The notes: generated by a model from the letters alone, not told the origin. DNA of 64,000 nucleotides from Labia minor (GCA_963082975.1 OY720348.1:65745719-65809718); one strand, 5' to 3'; shown: positions 33,199 through 45,929, counted from the first letter of the stretch. Program-made: numbers and translations.

Positions 33199-33573
33199 GG
33201 CGGGGGGTCACCCCCTTGCAATCGCCCGATGGATGATGATGATGATGATCTGGAAGTCTATGTTCTTCAATCTCTCTCTCTTGATTCTCCAATGGTGTAC
33301 ATCAAGTAAGACTAAAAAAATTAACAAAACATTTCACTTAGTAATTTAATAACGCCGTGTAGTATCTTTATAAATTCATCAATGTAAAAATATCTAGAAA
33401 TATCTATACAAGAAATTAATCATTGTATACATATATCTGGATTTGATATTTTGAAATTCTATTGTATTCATAATTCTACTCACCGTTTGTGCATGCGCTC
33501 GCTTATTCTTATTAGCTTCTTCCATCATCATTTCTTAGTGACCAGAGAGTGGAGTCAACGGGTACGAACATAT
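33199..33573 (-). CDS. Possible two-exon mini-frame in unit 1
   Basis: The upper segment 33484-33573 has a CACCATCAG| acceptor and an ACG|GTGAGT donor and contains MMMEEANKNKRAHAQT from 33531. The lower segment 33199-33311 has a TTTTTTTAG| acceptor and a GTAAGT donor. Joined in phase they read about 30 codons to a stop. In units 2-6 the upper exon is deleted, and the lower one is open throughout (STIPESRERLKNIMTSKSSS) after a small indel. Coding status is doubtful; it may be 3' exons of the gene above. Confidence 0.25.
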
Positions 33574-33956
33574 CTGATGGTGATAGATAAAACATATCGT
33601 GATATATATTAAAAATTAAATAAAACCTTTTTTAAACTTAAAAAATAATACTTGAAGAAGATAATAGTCAAAGAATGTTTTTAATAAGTCTTCTATTTTA
33701 TTTAATCCTTTTATAGACATTTCTATAATATACCATCATTAATTAATATTTGAAATTTAATTCAATCAATATTTATATTGAATAGTATTTAATAGAAGTT
33801 GGAGGATATCTATCATAGGAATAGGATTGATTATACATTAATAATTTAATGAAATTTTGGACACAGTAAGAGTACTTGTAGATAATATTTTAAAATTTAA
33901 AATAATATTTCAATATTAATTATTTAAATAGTAGAAAAAATAAATAAAATTCTTAC

Positions 33957-34037
33957 CCATTTTTTATTTTCCTTTTTAGTAACCTTCAAAGTAGGTAGAT
34001 GAAATCTTATGCTCGCTCCATTCCATTCAATGTAGAT
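33957..34037 (-). other. Splice-bounded open segment, unit 1 only
   Basis: The acceptor is CTTGTTTTTAG| and the donor AATGG|GTAAGA. One frame is fully open across 27 codons (IYIEWNGASIRFHLPTLKV and a lysine-rich end). It lies in the block missing from units 2-6. It does not join in phase with the open frame of 34335-34425, so its transcript is unclear. Confidence 0.3.
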
Positions 34038-34334
34038 CTAAAAACAAGGTATAGATTCATAATTAGTTTTGTGATTTCGAAATATTTACTTGTATATATT
34101 ATTTATTATATCCAGTGTATTCTTCTATATTGTAAGTTAGAAAAATCAAAGAATAATTAGTAAAAAACAAAGAAAGTTTTTTAGATTTATTTTAACATTT
34201 TCGAAGAAGAATTACTGTCACAAAAATTTCAGTTCTAACAATAAACGCCATTTAAAAATTAGGTAATTTTAATTATTTTAAGACAAATTAAAAATTATTT
34301 CATGAAATATTATAGAAATAAAAATTCAACTCAC

Positions 34335-34425
34335 CGATGAGATGTCTCGCAGTCGTTGTGAAGAGATGCGATGAAATTCTGATCTGGCCCCATATACCAC
34401 CAAACCAAGTTATTCAAATGATGCT
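34335..34425 (-). other. Splice-bounded open segment, conserved in all units
   Basis: The acceptor is ATTGTCTGAAG| and the donor TCATCG|GTGAGT. The open frame reads HHLNNLVWWYMGPDQNFIAS then LHNDCETSHR. Unit 2 gives HHLKNLVWWFVGAVQRFIAS. Units 3, 5 and 6 lack 11 bases next to the donor (after 46608, 57436 and 63543), yet the GTGAGT stays intact by coincidence of sequence (GCAAG|GTGAGT). Confidence 0.35.
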
Positions 34426-34674
34426 CTTCAGACAATGAAAATAAAAAGAAATAGAAAAAAAGATCATTAGTTAGAGTTAACAAACAGAAGAGAATAACGT
34501 CACAGGAAAGAAGACATAAATTGAATTTCAATATACATATAACCTACCGTGGAGGCTACTTCATTGCGCCCTGATGTCTTCCCTGTACACAGTCTATCCT
34601 ATCCCAAACCCAATTCTATGGCACGGATGGCCATCTAATAATATTTTCTAACTTCGTGCAAAACACTCTTCTTG

Positions 34675-34917
34675 CTAGAAAAGATTGCAATCACGGAAAC
34701 GGAGAAAAAAAAAACACTCCCGAACGCGCTTATTAGACACAGTATGGTCTATTTTGTGTTTTAACTTCCGAAGAAATGCGTAATTTAGAAGAAGAAGGAA
34801 AAAAAAAAGAAAAAGAAAAGCATAGATTAAGTGGGAAGCCGTTTGTGAGTATCTGTGGATCAGCTGAGAGTGACTTTGAGTTTTTGGATTACGATTGAAC
34901 ACCACATTCGTGGCAAC
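34675..34917 (-). other. Open segment downstream of the candidate gene
   Basis: The acceptor is TATTTACAG| at 34917. The frame continues in phase with exon 4 if the ancestral GTTAGT donor were used: VATNVVFNRNP, then SQLIHRYSQTASHLIYA, then a leucine/phenylalanine-rich stretch from the pyrimidine tract and a basic tail to a stop at 34675. In unit 2 it stops earlier, after NYAFLR. The hydrophobic run may be a real membrane anchor or just a translated splice tract. Confidence 0.3.
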
Positions 34918-34934
34918 CTGTAAATAATCCCTAC

Positions 34935-36046
34935 CTAATGGGGATTCATGGCGTCCTCCATAGTGGGAGGAACACTCATGAAAAAGAGACTAAACTTAGC
35001 TCCAAGGTAGTCAATACATCCTGGCGGGCTAATCCCATTAAGGAACATTGTTGAACTACCTTCACGAATGCCTGTCCAATACCATAGATCCACGTCCGAG
35101 TCATCCTCAGTGATACACATTACTTTACACAAACAAGGGAATCGTCATTAAAAAATAAAAAAAATGACGATTTGGGAAGCACAAAACACATGCAGATAAA
35201 CAATCCCTTAATATTTTCTGGCACATACCCGACTCCACCCACTAAATACTAAAGACGAAATACTAACAAGGTGTTTCCTTTAATATTTAGAAGCATGCAA
35301 CAACCCAACACCTTTTTTCTATTCTATTCTAAAATATTAATAATTCATTAAATTTAATGTTTCTAGTTTCTATCTATATTCATAGGCTACCACAAAGGTT
35401 TGGACGCGATGAATCAGAAGGCACTTTCTTGAAGCATTCCTTTATCTGTAAATCCCTAACAACAAACGATTAAGCCAAAATAATGTATAATCACCCCCCA
35501 TACGCAACCTCTCAGGCTAACAATTCTAAATACCTTTAAAGGAATTGATGATTCAGTAGATTGTAGATTTGCCATCCTTATCCTTCTCTCTTCCAATTCT
35601 TTCTGTTTTCTAGGGTAGCCTCTGAAAATCTTTAATCTAACTAACTAATTCACGAACAATGTTAAATTTAACAAAAAATAATAGAAATATTGTATTTTTT
35701 ATTGTAATATTTAAATTTTGTCAATATTAAATTAAATTCATTACTACCACTAGTGCCAGAATAATCAAAAAATATATGTTGAGTACTTATTTTTGGTGAG
35801 CTGTATTTATAAAAAATTTTGAAGAAACCAATATTATTCGAAGAGAATTGAATTTGCCATCAGCAAAAGGATGATACATGAAAAAAAAAAAAAGAAAAAC
35901 AAAAGACATATATAAGATTGAGTATTCAAATTATAATACATTTTTTTTATAACAAAAACTACTAACCTCGGAGTTATAAATAGGTTGCCCACTCGTAGTA
36001 AGTCACTCGACGATCTCGATGAACTCGTACTTTTCACCATCTCCAT
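34935..36046 (-). CDS. Candidate four-exon gene, array unit 1
   Basis: Exons: 36046-35967, 35621-35534, 35445-35391 and 35122-34935. Introns are GT-AG (GTTAGT, GTATTT and GTAGCC donors; TTTTCAG, TTTACAG and TGTAAAG acceptors). Split codons match at all three junctions, giving 136 codons. Landmarks are STSSSRSSSDLLRVGNLF, GYPRKQKELEERRIRMANLQ, IKECFKKVPSDSSRPNLC and DLWYWTGIREGSSTMFLNG followed by GCIDYLGAK. The last part faintly resembles the W-x-G/C pattern of C-type lectin domains but is not a confident match. The ATG at 36046 is the first in frame; an upstream GTG frame is also open. Exon 4 reads past a mutated donor (TTTAGT; GTTAGT in other units) to a TAG at 34935. Shortening exon 3 less, to a TGA at 35380, gives an alternative 77-codon product. 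No homologue is known. Confidence 0.4.
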
Positions 36047-36224
36047 ATATAGTAGTGGTCCAAATTTGTTTCGTGAATCCACGTTCTTTCAGATGAACTA
36101 ATAGAGAAATTGAAAATATTTAAATTATTAAATACTCTTTTTTTTTATATTCAAATGAAAAATCCAAAACCTTATATATATTAAATTTTAACCTATTATT
36201 CTAAACTATGCACGACGAATTAAA

Positions 36225-36232
<8 letters not shown>

Positions 36233-36257
<25 letters not shown>
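36233..36257. repeat. Poly(A) tract
   Basis: An unbroken A run of about 25 bases. The corresponding site in units 2-5 is a short broken A tract, so the run expanded in unit 1 alone. Confidence 0.9.
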
Positions 36258-36260
<3 letters not shown>

Positions 36261-36554
36261 TCTTGATCATAGCTCTTTTGTTATTTCATGATTAATTATA
36301 TAAATAAATATCATTAATGAAAAAAAGCCATTTTTAATTTAAAGAATACTTTCCTATAAAATACTATATTTATTTAAATTTATTGTAAAAAACTAGAATA
36401 AAACAAATTCAGTCGAATGTCAATTTCTTTTTCTTATTGTTAATTTATGAATATTTATATATCTATCGATACAACTTTTATTGATTTTCTACTTAAAAAT
36501 TAATTGAATATGTAATTATAATTTTTAATTATATTTTGTTTATATATCAACTTT

Positions 36555-36638
36555 ACCTCTGATGAGATGTGATTCCTTTTTCTATACGTATCCTATATAT
36601 TCTTCAGACACCGACTACCATCAAACCATAACAAGCTA
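36555..36638 (-). other. Upstream splice-bounded segment of the array gene
   Basis: A T-tract and TTTAG| acceptor and a CAGAG|GTAAAG donor bound this segment. In unit 1 its frame is broken by TAG. In units 2-5 (for example 42693-42776 and 48860-48943) one frame is fully open, with LLWFDVSRRLKNISDTYRKS then NHISSE. It could be a 5' exon of the unit 2-type transcript. Confidence 0.3.
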
Positions 36639-37942
36639 AAAAAAAAAAAAAAGGAAAAGTTATTTAAATAACTTAACTCGTATAATAATATCAATATAGT
36701 AATTTAAAAGTATAAATCACTTTTTTCCAAATAAATATCAACTATAATTATATATTTTTTTTACTTTTATTCACAATATCTAGCCCCATTATGTGTTACG
36801 TTTTAATTCTTATTTAATTTAGGTACTCTGTTCTTTATTAGAAACCTAATCAAATTGATTTCTTTTCAATCATATTATGAGAGATTGAATTTCAAGTGTT
36901 TTATTTTTATTATTTATTTTATAATGCATTTTCACTGATATTCAATAAATATTTTAATAAATTTGTCGATTTCTTAGAAAATAACGGATAGATATCAATA
37001 TTAAAAAAATAAATAAAATTATATTGAAAAAATAATTATTTTTCAAGAGTTTATAATTATTTTAGATAAATAAAATCGCAATGAAAAAAATAAGCCTGCA
37101 CTTTTTCTAAAATAAATGTTATAAGAAATAGAATATATATATATATATTATATAATATTGAATATATAAAAAAAAACATGTTAAACTCGTAATTTAAAAT
37201 AAAATTAAAAAAAAATTATAGAACTACATTATATGTATATATCCGATTAAAATTTTAATTCATCGATTTATACGTTACTATTTTATTCTATTTTAAATAT
37301 AAATATATTATATTATTTGGTTTAAGAATATCTAGGTACACATAGGCAATATATGTTAGTATATAAATTAAATATTAAGTAATTCTCTTAAAATAGATGA
37401 TATGTTATAGAAAAAGTTCAAATTTATAGAACCAAATGATTTATGCTTCAATTAAATTACCAAATTTGGACTTCTATTCTATACAAAGGAAACAATTTAA
37501 AATAAAATAATAAAAATTATAGTAATAGTAGAGAATCAGTTTTCAAACTAATCGAAATCTTTAATAATGTTTTTTTTAATCAACGCATATTATTTTTTAT
37601 ATTAATTATCTATTTCATCGTACTAGTATTAAAAATCTATTATTTGTAGTCTTATTTCTAAATTAAAATAAACGTTTTTCTTTTTAAAATAAATAAAATT
37701 GAATTTTATTTGTAAATACCTTTTTTATAAGTTGAATCATGTGAAATGAAAAATTCAATATAATGTTTTCAAAATTTTTCGTTAATTGTTCAGGAGAATT
37801 CTGTCTGAATTGAATTTGATTTTTCTTATAATATTTTATTTTAATTCCACCACAAGTATTCTTATTTTATATAGAGAGATAGTACTACTCCCAATTATCT
37901 AAACAATTTATAATTTAATGTTTTTTATTTTATATCAAACCA

Positions 37943-38035
37943 GAAACTATCATGATTTATGTAAATGCACCACCCCCATCCTTGGATATCAAGACTCACT
38001 ATGAACAAGTCAGAACTCGTTCAATTATTTATATT
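37943..38035 (+). other. Conserved plus-strand open island in every unit
   Basis: An acceptor-like TATATCAAACCAG| precedes the frame TIMIYVNAPPPSLDIKTHYE then QVRTRS. It recurs at 44126, 50293, 54954 and 61124 with only one or two changes. It is clearly GC-richer than its surroundings. No partner exon with matching phase was found, though a TTTTCAG-bounded island (VGGCLTKRGSNFLKSSPIHK) lies about 0.7 kb downstream at 38663. It may be a small plus-strand gene, or an exon read on the other strand. Confidence 0.3.
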
Positions 38036-38662
38036 AAATTAATAAATAATAATTCTAGTAATTCTCAGAATTTTTAAAATATATCAATAGTTAGTTTTTC
38101 ATTTCCGACAATTAACCAAATATCCTTTCTTTTATTCTAATAGTTCACATTTGAATTGATTTAATAAAATGAAAATGATACCAGATAATTTCTTGACAAG
38201 AAAAAATAAAAGAAATCCATCGTTTTATTCAAAAACATTGAAATTGAATTGAAATTGTAACTAAAATATTTATCGCCTTTAAATTAATATATAATAAATA
38301 AATATCACCAATTTAAACTATTTTTATTTTTAAGTAATATCGGATAAATATTATATAGATTGGAATCAATTTCTAAAAGATTGTTATTCTCTGAATAGAA
38401 ATTTCATATGAATTCTTCAATCTTAAATATTATGATTAATATTATTTATCTTCTTCACCCAACTACAATATATTATATGTATCCTATTTCGAATTTAAAA
38501 AATAAACGTTATATATTCTCTTAATATTACTATAAATAAAATTTAATTTTGATTATCTGTCTAGAGGAAATCAATCAATACATTCTTTATAAAATTCTTT
38601 CTGTATGTAGATAGCATTATAAGAGAGAATTTTAGTAATTTTTTTAAATTTTGTATTTTCAG

Positions 38663-38745
38663 TGTCGGTGGATGTCTAACTAAAAGGGGCTCCAACTTTT
38701 TAAAATCTTCTCCAATTCATAAATATAGTTCATTACCATCCAGTA
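38663..38745 (+). other. Second plus-strand splice-bounded island
   Basis: ATTTTCAG| and CAGTAC|GTATTT bound about 83 bases with one open frame (VGGCLTKRGSNFLKSSPIHK then YSSLPSS). It is repeated at about 44836, 51000, 55662 and 61828 in the other units. Coding status is unproven. Confidence 0.25.
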
Positions 38746-39749
38746 CGTATTTTAAACTCTAATTCAAATATTCTATTGAATTTAAAAATATACTATTTGT
38801 AAATAAAATACTTATTGCCTTGTCTTTTATTTACAAATTTGTAATTCATACTAATCCTTTCAAATAAATGCCACCAATCAAAATTGGCTTATTTAACATT
38901 TTGAAAGTAATATCGGGCTTAAATTGTATAGAATCGAAATAATTTCAAATATATAGATATTCACTGTATAAAATTTAAATTTAACCGAAATTTTTGCATT
39001 TTACTCTCATCCTAAAATATGATATTTAATATTAATTATCTTCTTCCTCTAAATTTACAATTTACATTATTTGTAGCATATCTCAAAGTTCAAATAAACG
39101 TAATTCTCTTTATATTTAATCAAATTTAAGGCATATTCTTTCTTTAAGATATTGGAAATGAAAAATTCACTGCGTTCTTTTTAAAAGTTTGTTGTGTATC
39201 TTTAGAAGAATTTCAGGAGATTTTTTTAAATAAAATATATTCGAATAAGCGTGTTTAAAATAAAATAAGGGCAGCAAAAGTGTTATTATTTGAAAAATAA
39301 TTATTTACTCTACAGTTTTACAAAACTATCATCATTAAGAAATATTAATATTAATGATATAAATTTTATATACTTTTGAAAAAATATACTGATTTAATAC
39401 ATATCCCGCCATCTATTGCGATTAGTGTTGACTACATTTAAAAGTTTTATTTTCAAATAATATTATCAATATTCTTCATATATATATATATATATATAGC
39501 AATAATTAAAATTAAAATTAAATAAATTATAATTAAACTGATTTAATATTAAAAATAATTATGATTCTATTAAAGGAGAAATACATGTATAAATCAAAAA
39601 AATTGAAAAAAATCTCTCAACCAAGAATTGAAATCTAATTTCTAAATTATGATGAAATTCAAATATCTTGTTATATACTAGGCGTATATGTTACCATCTA
39701 TAATATACTATAAAATAAAAAAATAAAATATATAAATACATATACAATA

Positions 39750-42700
39750 CTTACAATGGATTGATTAATGGTAGGTAATGGAGTCGACAAACACTTCAAC
39801 CGGATCATCGTCTTCACTCCCTGGAAAACAAAGACTAATATGAAATAATGTTTTCCTGGAATAATTCATATTGGAAATCTACTCACCTGTTTGATGGATC
39901 CGTAAAAGTGAAAGATTGCCATTAATATCGATCGATGATACATGAAAAACAAGAATAAAAGACATCTTTATTAAGACTGAAAATAGATTAGAATAATATT
40001 AAAATATTTCTTAAAAAAATACTTACGGCGGGGTTTTCACCCCTTGCAATCGCCCGAAGGATGATGATGATTTGGAAGTCATTATGTTCTTCAATCTCTC
40101 TCTTGATTCTGGAATGGTGGACATCAAGTAAAACTAAAAAATTAAGAAAACATTTCACTTAGTAATTTAATATAGGCGTGTAGTATCTTTATAAATTCAT
40201 CAATGTAAATATATCTAGAAATATCTATACAAGAAATTAAACATTGTATATATCTGACTTATTATAGAAAGTTTTTTATATTTATTTTAACATTTTTGAA
40301 GAAGAATTACTTTCACAAAAATTTCAGTTCTAACAATAAAGGTCATTTAAAAATTATGTAATTTTAATTATTTTTAAACATATTGATATTATTTCATGAA
40401 ATATTATAGAAATAAAAATTCAACTCACCGATGAGATGCCTTGCAGTCGTTGTGAAGTGATGCGATGAACCTCTGAACTGCCCCAACAAACCACCAAACC
40501 AAGTTCTTCAAATGATGCTCTTCAGACAATGAAAAGAAAAAGAAATAGAAAAAAAGATCATTAGTTAGAGTTGACTAGAATAGGAGAGAATAACGTCCCA
40601 AAAAAGAGGATATAAATTGTATTTCAATTGAAATATACATATAACCTACCGTGGAGGCTACTTCATTGCGCCCTGATGTCTTCCCTGTACAGTCTATCCT
40701 ATGCCAGACCCAATTCTATGGCACGGATGGCCATCTAATAATATTGTCTATCTTCGTGCAAAACACTCTTCTTGCTAGAAAAGATTGCAATCACGGAAAC
40801 GGAAAAAAAAAAACACTCCCGAACGCGCTTATTAGACACAGTATGGTCTATTTTGTGTTTTAACTACCGAAGAAATGCGTAATTTAGAAGAAGAAGGAAA
40901 AAAAAAGAAAAAGAAAAGCATAGATTAAGTGGGAAGCCGTTTGTGAGTATTTGTGGATCAGCTGAGAGTGACTTGGAGTTTTTGGATTACGATTGAACAC
41001 CACATTCGTGGCAACCTGTAAAAAATGCCTACCTACCTACAATGGGGATTCATGGCGTCCTCCATAGTGGGAGGAACACTCATGAAAATGAGACTAACCT
41101 TAGCTCCAAGGTAGTCAATACATCCTGGCGGGCTAATCCCATTAAGGAACATTGTTGAACTACCTTCACGAATGCCTGTCCAATCCATAGAGCCACGTCC
41201 AAGCTACGCTCAGTGATACACATTACTTTACACAAACAAGGGAATCGTCATTAAAAAAAAAAAAATGACGATTTGGGAAGCACAAAACACATGCAGATAA
41301 ACAATCCCTTAACATTTTCTGGCACATACCCGTCTCCACCCACTATATACTAAATAGGAAATACTAAAAAGGTGTTCCCTTTAATAGTTAGAAGCATGCA
41401 AAAACCAAACACCTTTATTCTATTCTATTCTAAAATATTAATAATTCATTAAATTTAATGTTTCTAGTTTCTATCTATATTTATTGGCTACCACAAAGGT
41501 TTGGAAGCGATGACTCAGGAGGCATTTTCTTGAAGCATTCCTTTATCTGTAAATCCCTAACAACAAACGATTAAGCCAAAAAAATAAATAATCACCCCCC
41601 ATACGCAACCTATCAGGCTAACAATTCTAAATACCTTTAAAGGAATTGATGATTTGCCATCCTTATTCTTCTATCTTCCAATTATTTCTGTCTTCTAGGG
41701 TAGCATCTGAAAAACTCTAATCTAACTAACTAACTAACTAACAAACAATGTTAAATTTATAAAATTAATAGAAATATAGTATTTTTTATTGTAATATTTA
41801 AATTTTGTCAATATTTAATTAAAATCATTACTACCACTAGTGCCAGAATAATAAAAAAATATACGTTGAGTACTTATTTTTGGTGAGCTGTATTTATAAA
41901 ATATTTTGAAGAAACCAATATTATTCGAAGAGAATTGAATTTGCCATCAGGAAAAAGATGATACATGAAAACAAAAGACATATATAAGATTGGGTATTCA
42001 AAATATAATACATTTTTTTTATAACAAAAAGTACTAACCTCGGAGTTATAAATAGGTTGCCCACTCGTAGTAAGTCACTCGACGATATCGATGAACTTGT
42101 ACTTCTCACCATCACCCTCCATATATAGTAGTGGTCCAAATTTGTTTCGTGAATCCATGTTCTTTCAGATGAACTAATAGAGAAATTGAAAAGATTTAAA
42201 TTATTAAATACACTTTTTTTTTATATTCAAATGAATAATTTAAAACATTAAATTAAATTTTAACCTTATATTCTAAACTATGCATGACGAATTAAATATA
42301 AAAAATAATAAAAAAAAAATTGTCTTGATCATAGCTCTTTTGTTATTTCATGAATAATTATATAAATAAATATCATTAATGAAAAAAAAAGCCATTTTTA
42401 ATTTTTTTAATTTAAGGAATACTTTCATATTAAATATTAATTTTTATTTATTTTGATAAATGTATTAATAGACAATTATCTACAGATATATCTATACTCT
42501 ACTATATTTATTTAAATTTATTGTTAGAAACTAGAATAAAACAAATTCAGTCGAATGTCAATTTCTTTTTCTTTTTGTTAATTTATGAATATTTATATAT
42601 CTATCGATACAACTTTTATTGATTTTCTACTTAAAAATTAATTGAATATGTAATTATAATTTTTAATTATATTTTGTTGATATATCAACTTTACCTCTGA

Positions 42701-45646
42701 TGAGATGTGATTGCTTTTTCTATATGTATCAGATATATTCTTCAGCCGACGACTAACATCAAACCATAACAAGCTAAAAAAAAAGGAAAAATTATTTAAA
42801 TACCTTAACTCGTATAATAATAACATCAATATAGTAATTTAAAAGCATAAATCAATTTTTTTCTAAATAAATATCAACTATAATTTTATATTTTCTTACT
42901 TTTAATCACTTTTAATAATAAGCACAATATCTAATCTAGCCCCTCTATGTGTGACTTATTAATTCTTATTTAATTTAGGTACTCTGTTCTTTATTAGAAA
43001 CCTAATCAAATTGATTTCTTTTCAATAATAATATGAGAGATTGAATTTCAAGTGTTTTATTTTATTATTTATTTTATAATGCATTTTCACTGATATTCAA
43101 TAAATATTTTAATAAACTTGTCGATTTCTTAGAAAATAACGGATAGATATCAATATTAAAAAAATAAATAAAATTATATTGAAAAAATAATGATTTTTCA
43201 AGAGTTTATAATTATTTTAGATAAATTCAATCGCAATGAAAAAAATAAAAGATAAAAAAAAATCACTCTGCACTTTTCTAGAATAAATGTTAATACAAAT
43301 AGAATAAATATATATATTTTCAATATATATTATTGAAGATTGAATATAAAAAAAAAAAAATGTTAAACTCGTAATTAAAAATAAAAGTAAAAAAAAATTA
43401 TTGAACTACATTATATGTATATATCCGATTAAAGTTTTATTCTATTTTAAATATATATATATATATATATATATGATATTATTCGGTTTAAGAATATTTA
43501 GGTACACATAGGCAATTACGTTAGTATATCAATTAAATATTAACTAATTCTCTTAGAATAGAGGATATGTTATAGAAAAAGTTCAAATTTATAGAACCAA
43601 ATGATTTATGCTTCAATTAAATTACCAAATTTGGACTTCTATTCTATACAAAGGAAACAATTTAAAATAAAAAAATAAAAATTATAGTAATAGTAGAGAA
43701 TCAGTTTTCAAACTAATCGAAATCTTTAATAATGTTTTTTTTAATCAACGCATATTATTTTTTATATTAATTATCTATTTCATCGTACTAGTATTAAAAA
43801 TCTATTATTTGTAGTCTTATTTCTAAATTAAAATAAACGTTTTTCTTTTTAAAATAAATAAAATTGAATTTTATTTGTAAATACCTTTTTTATAAGTTGA
43901 ATCATGTGAAATGAAAAATTCAATATAATGTTTTCAAAATTTTTCGTTAATTGTTCAGGAGAATTCTGTCTGAATTGAATTTGATTTTTCTTATATATAT
44001 ATAATATTTTATTTTAATTCCACCACAAGTATTCCTATTTTATATAGAGAGATAGTACTACTCCCAATTATCTAAACAATTTATAATTTAATGTTTTTTT
44101 ATTTTATATCAAACCAGAAACTATCATGATTTATGTAAATGCACCACCCCCATCCTTGGATATCAAGACTCACTATGAACAAGTCAGAACTCGTTCAATA
44201 ATTTATATTAAATTAATAAATAATAATTCTAGTATAATTCTCAGAATTTTTAAAATATATCAATATTTAGTTTCATTTCCGACAATTAACCAAATATCCT
44301 TTATTTTATTCTAATAGTTCCCATTTGAATTGATTTAATAAAATGATACCAGATAATTTCATGACAAGAAAAAATAAAAGAAATACATCGATATATTCAA
44401 AAACATTGAAAGAAATTGAATTGAAATTGTAACTAAAATATTTATCGCCTTTAAATTAATATATAATAAATAAATATCACCAATTTAAACTATTTTTATT
44501 TTTAAGTAATATCGGATAAATATTATATAGATTGGAATCAATTTCTAAAAGATTGTTATTCTCTGAATAGAAATTTCATATGAATTCTTCAATCTTAAAT
44601 ATTATGATTAATATTATTTATCTTCTTCACCCAACTACAATATATTATATGTATCCTATTTCGAATTTAAAAAATAAACGTTATATATTCTCTTAATATT
44701 ACTATAAATAAAATTTAATTTTGATTATCTGTCTAGAGGAAATCAATCAATACATTCTTTATAAAATTCTTTCTGTATGTAGATAGCATTATAAGAGAGA
44801 ATTTTAGTAATTTTTTTAAATTTTGTATTTTCAGTGTCGGTGGATGTCTAACTAAAAGGGGCTCCAACTTTTTAAAATCTTCTCCAATTCATAAATATAG
44901 TTCATTACCATCCAGTACGTATTTTAAACTCTAATTCAAATATTCTATTGAATTTAAAAATATACTATTTGTAAATAAAATACTTATTGCCTTGTCTTTT
45001 ATTTACAAATTTGTAATTCATACTAATCCTTTCAAATAAATGCCACCAATCGAAATAGGCTTATTTAACATTTTGAAAGTAATATCGGGCTTAAATTGTA
45101 TAGAATCGAAATAATTTCAAATATATAGATATTCACTGTATAAAATTTAAATTTAACCGAAATTTTTGCATTTTACTCTCATCCTAAAATATGATATTTA
45201 ATATTAATTATCTTCTTCCTCTAAATTTGCAATTTACATTATTTGTAGCATATCTCAAAGTTCAAATAAACGTAATTCTCTTTATATTTAATCAAATTTA
45301 AGGCATATTCTTTCTTTAAGATATTGGAAATGAAAAATTCACTGCGTTCTTTTTAAAAGTTTGTTGTGTATCTTTAGAAGAATTTCAGGAGATTTTTTTA
45401 AATAAAATATATTCGAATAAGCGTGTTTAAAATAAAATAAGGGCAGCAAAAGTGTTATTATTTGAAAAATAATTATTTACTCTACAGTTTTACAAAACTA
45501 TCATCATTAAGTAATATTAATATTAATGATATAAATTTTATATACTTTTGAAAAAATATACTGATTTAATACATATCCCGCCATCTATTGCGATTAGTGT
45601 TGACTACATTTAAAAGTTTTATTTTCAAATAATATTATCAATATTA

Positions 45647-45678
<32 letters not shown>

Positions 45679-45929
45679 GCAATAATTAAAATTAAAATTA
45701 AATAAATTATAATTAAACTGATTTAATATTAAAAATAATTATGATTCTATTAAAGGAGAAATACATGTATAAATCAAAAAAATTGAAAAAAATCTCTCAA
45801 CCAAGAATTGAAATCTAATTTCTAAATTATGATGAAATTCAAATATCTTGTTATATACTAGGCGTATATGTTACCATCTATAATATACTATAAAATAAAA
45901 AAATAAAATATATAAATACATATACAATA
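39750..45929. repeat. Array unit 2 (type A)
   Basis: A full unit of about 6.18 kb. It shares diagnostic variants with unit 4: AATCACTCTGCAC near 43260, GAACTTGTACTT near 42094, the ATATCCTTTATTTT variant near 44295, and retention of the 11-bp GATGAGATGCC block near 40429. Confidence 0.9.
41099..42139 (-). pseudogene. Unit 2 copy of the candidate gene, broken
   Basis: Exon borders corresponding to unit 1 are kept. Exon 1 reads MVRSTSSSISSSDLLRVGNL. Exon 2 has lost a 12-base block and reads into TAA (CYPRRQK-stop). Exon 4 carries a one-base deletion (CTATGGATTGG against CTATGGTATTGG), although its GTTAGT donor is intact here. Confidence 0.5.

Larger units (their letters stand above)
32948..39749. 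repeat. Array unit 1, diverged mosaic copy
   Basis: This is the longest unit. Its left part (to about 37400) is clearly diverged from the others and holds an extra segment of about 0.7 kb at about 33430-34170, absent from units 2-6. From about 37400 to 39749 it is almost identical to 43590-45929. It is the only unit in which the minus-strand candidate gene is uninterrupted. Confidence 0.85.

Noticed and set aside
34995-35122. Firm call of a C-type lectin domain
   Set aside because: Only a short W-Y-W-T-G-I / G-C-I-D-Y pattern is present; the required cysteine framework is incomplete.
37943-38035. Tweedle-type cuticle protein
   Set aside because: The APPPS...THYE...IIYIK stretch vaguely recalls the family, but the conserved core is absent and only about 30 residues are available.
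40651-40863. Plus-strand frame (MEATSLRPDV...) repeated in five units
   Set aside because: No true ATG at its start. In unit 1 the frame is broken by a two-base change, and the minus strand shows a TTTTCTAG acceptor and GTAGGT donor here, so it is more likely an antisense shadow of a non-coding or decayed exon.
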